42,490 nucleotides of DNA from Candidatus Avelusimicrobium pullicaecorum (GTDB lineage Bacteria; Elusimicrobiota; Elusimicrobia; Elusimicrobiales; Elusimicrobiaceae), in NCBI GenBank assembly GCA_944322825.1, contig CALUQD010000001.1:80015-122504 (forward strand). The letters run 5' to 3'. The notes under the pieces are model-generated. The model worked only from the letters and a program-made list of their open reading frames with translations. It made no database searches and had not been told where the DNA came from. Shown here in pieces: positions 42,008 through 42,490 of this stretch; within the stretch, counting starts at the first letter, position 1, and the number at the start of each line of letters is the position of its first letter. A program made the translations under genes and the position numbers.

Positions 42008-42490
42008 TTACTTAAATTTCCCTTTCAATACGGCAAAAGGGGACAAATTCGCCGGCTTACACCCACACGGAGCGATATTTAAATCCTGTCCGCACTGGGG
42101 GCAGAGCCCCTTGCAATCGGGCTTGCATAAAAAACGGATGTCGTCCGTTAAAGCCAGTGTTTGTCTTACCAGTAACATTATATCAATTATTTCCGACTTG
42201 TTGCTATATGTTTCCAAAAATTCTTCTGTAAAATTTTGTTCGGTTGTCTTCAGGCAGCGGGCACACTGCACCTGGCGCTGGCCCGTTACGCTGCCGCGCA
42301 CCAAAATTTCATTTGTAGCTACAGAAAACGCCAGCCCCACCGTTACTTGTGTAATTTTATTGGGGGCTTCCAACACATCCGCAAAATACTTGGGACTAAT
42401 TTGCGCAGAACACTCCAGCCCGCCCATGCGGATAATATCGGCCGTTTTAAATTGTAAATCCTGCGGGACGTCATACTCCCGGTAAAACGA
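42008..42490 (-). CDS. yceD: YceD/DUF177 family protein (5' end cut by window)
   Basis: 160 codons are visible, open to the window edge; an internal ATG at 42427 is not taken as the start because the upstream frame FYREYDVPQDLQFKTADIIR is open and fits the family. VQCARCLKTTEQ, then CKPDCKGLCPQCGQDLN and CGC, give the cysteine-rich pattern of DUF177. It is linked in other bacteria to 23S rRNA metabolism and nearly always precedes rpmF, as here. Confidence 0.88.
   Translation of the reverse strand, partial: SFYREYDVPQDLQFKTADIIRMGGLECSAQISPKYFADVLEAPNKITQVTVGLAFSVATNEILVRGSVTGQRQVQCARCLKTTEQNFTEEFLETYSNKSEIIDIMLLVRQTLALTDDIRFLCKPDCKGLCPQCGQDLNIAPCGCKPANLSPFAVLKGKFK

Overview
The window is a dense stretch of a bacterial chromosome carrying almost only housekeeping and cell-envelope genes. 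I see no phage, transposase or CRISPR array. The gene content is that of a Gram-negative-like, peptidoglycan-making bacterium: dcw cluster, YidC with a large periplasmic domain, several lipoproteins, two-subunit GlyRS, LipA. A lone type IV pilin-like protein and the overall style of the proteins suggest Elusimicrobiota, probably a gut or sediment member. This is an inference from general resemblance, not a proven assignment.

Layout. (1) 1-12407, minus strand: one long, tightly packed unit mnmE-mnmG-rsmG-[metallopeptidase]-rsmH-ftsL-ftsI-murF-mraY-ftsW-murG, with many 1-20 nt overlaps, joining tRNA/rRNA modification to septal wall synthesis. murE and murD are missing from their usual places. 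(2) 12408-14233: a plus-strand flavodoxin-fold oxidoreductase, a minus-strand pilin-like gene, and a gene-free stretch with two diverged copies of a ~130-150 bp element. (3) 14234-18198, minus: the classic rpmH-rnpA-yidD-yidC-jag cluster with a clear promoter. (4) 18227-21860: two secreted proteins of unknown function, recO and a HAD phosphatase. (5) 21919-24948, plus: glyQ-glyS. (6) 24949-25584: no gene, but a strong promoter, about 480 nt of G-rich structured sequence without a reading frame, and a strong intrinsic terminator. This is a candidate large non-coding RNA and the most interesting object here. (7) 25585-32000: a small lipoprotein, lipA, a TPR-SpoIID protein, and a two-gene unit of helical envelope proteins (a lipoprotein and a membrane-anchored protein). 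(8) 32118-36959: hisS-aspS, tRNA-Ala(CGC) beside a tandem 101-bp-period repeat, and asnS. (9) 37237-42490, minus: yceD-rpmF-plsX-fabG-acpP-rnc-ankyrin protein.

A recurrent feature is that first genes of transcription units (recO, HAD, lipA, two lipoproteins, hisS, perhaps pilin and mnmE) have a -10 box ending only 6-7 nt before the ATG and no Shine-Dalgarno sequence, whereas many internal genes have good GGAG-type sites. This points to leaderless mRNAs.

Functionally the region combines wall precursor synthesis and division, membrane protein insertion, fatty-acid/phospholipid initiation, tRNA charging and modification, and several uncharacterised envelope proteins.
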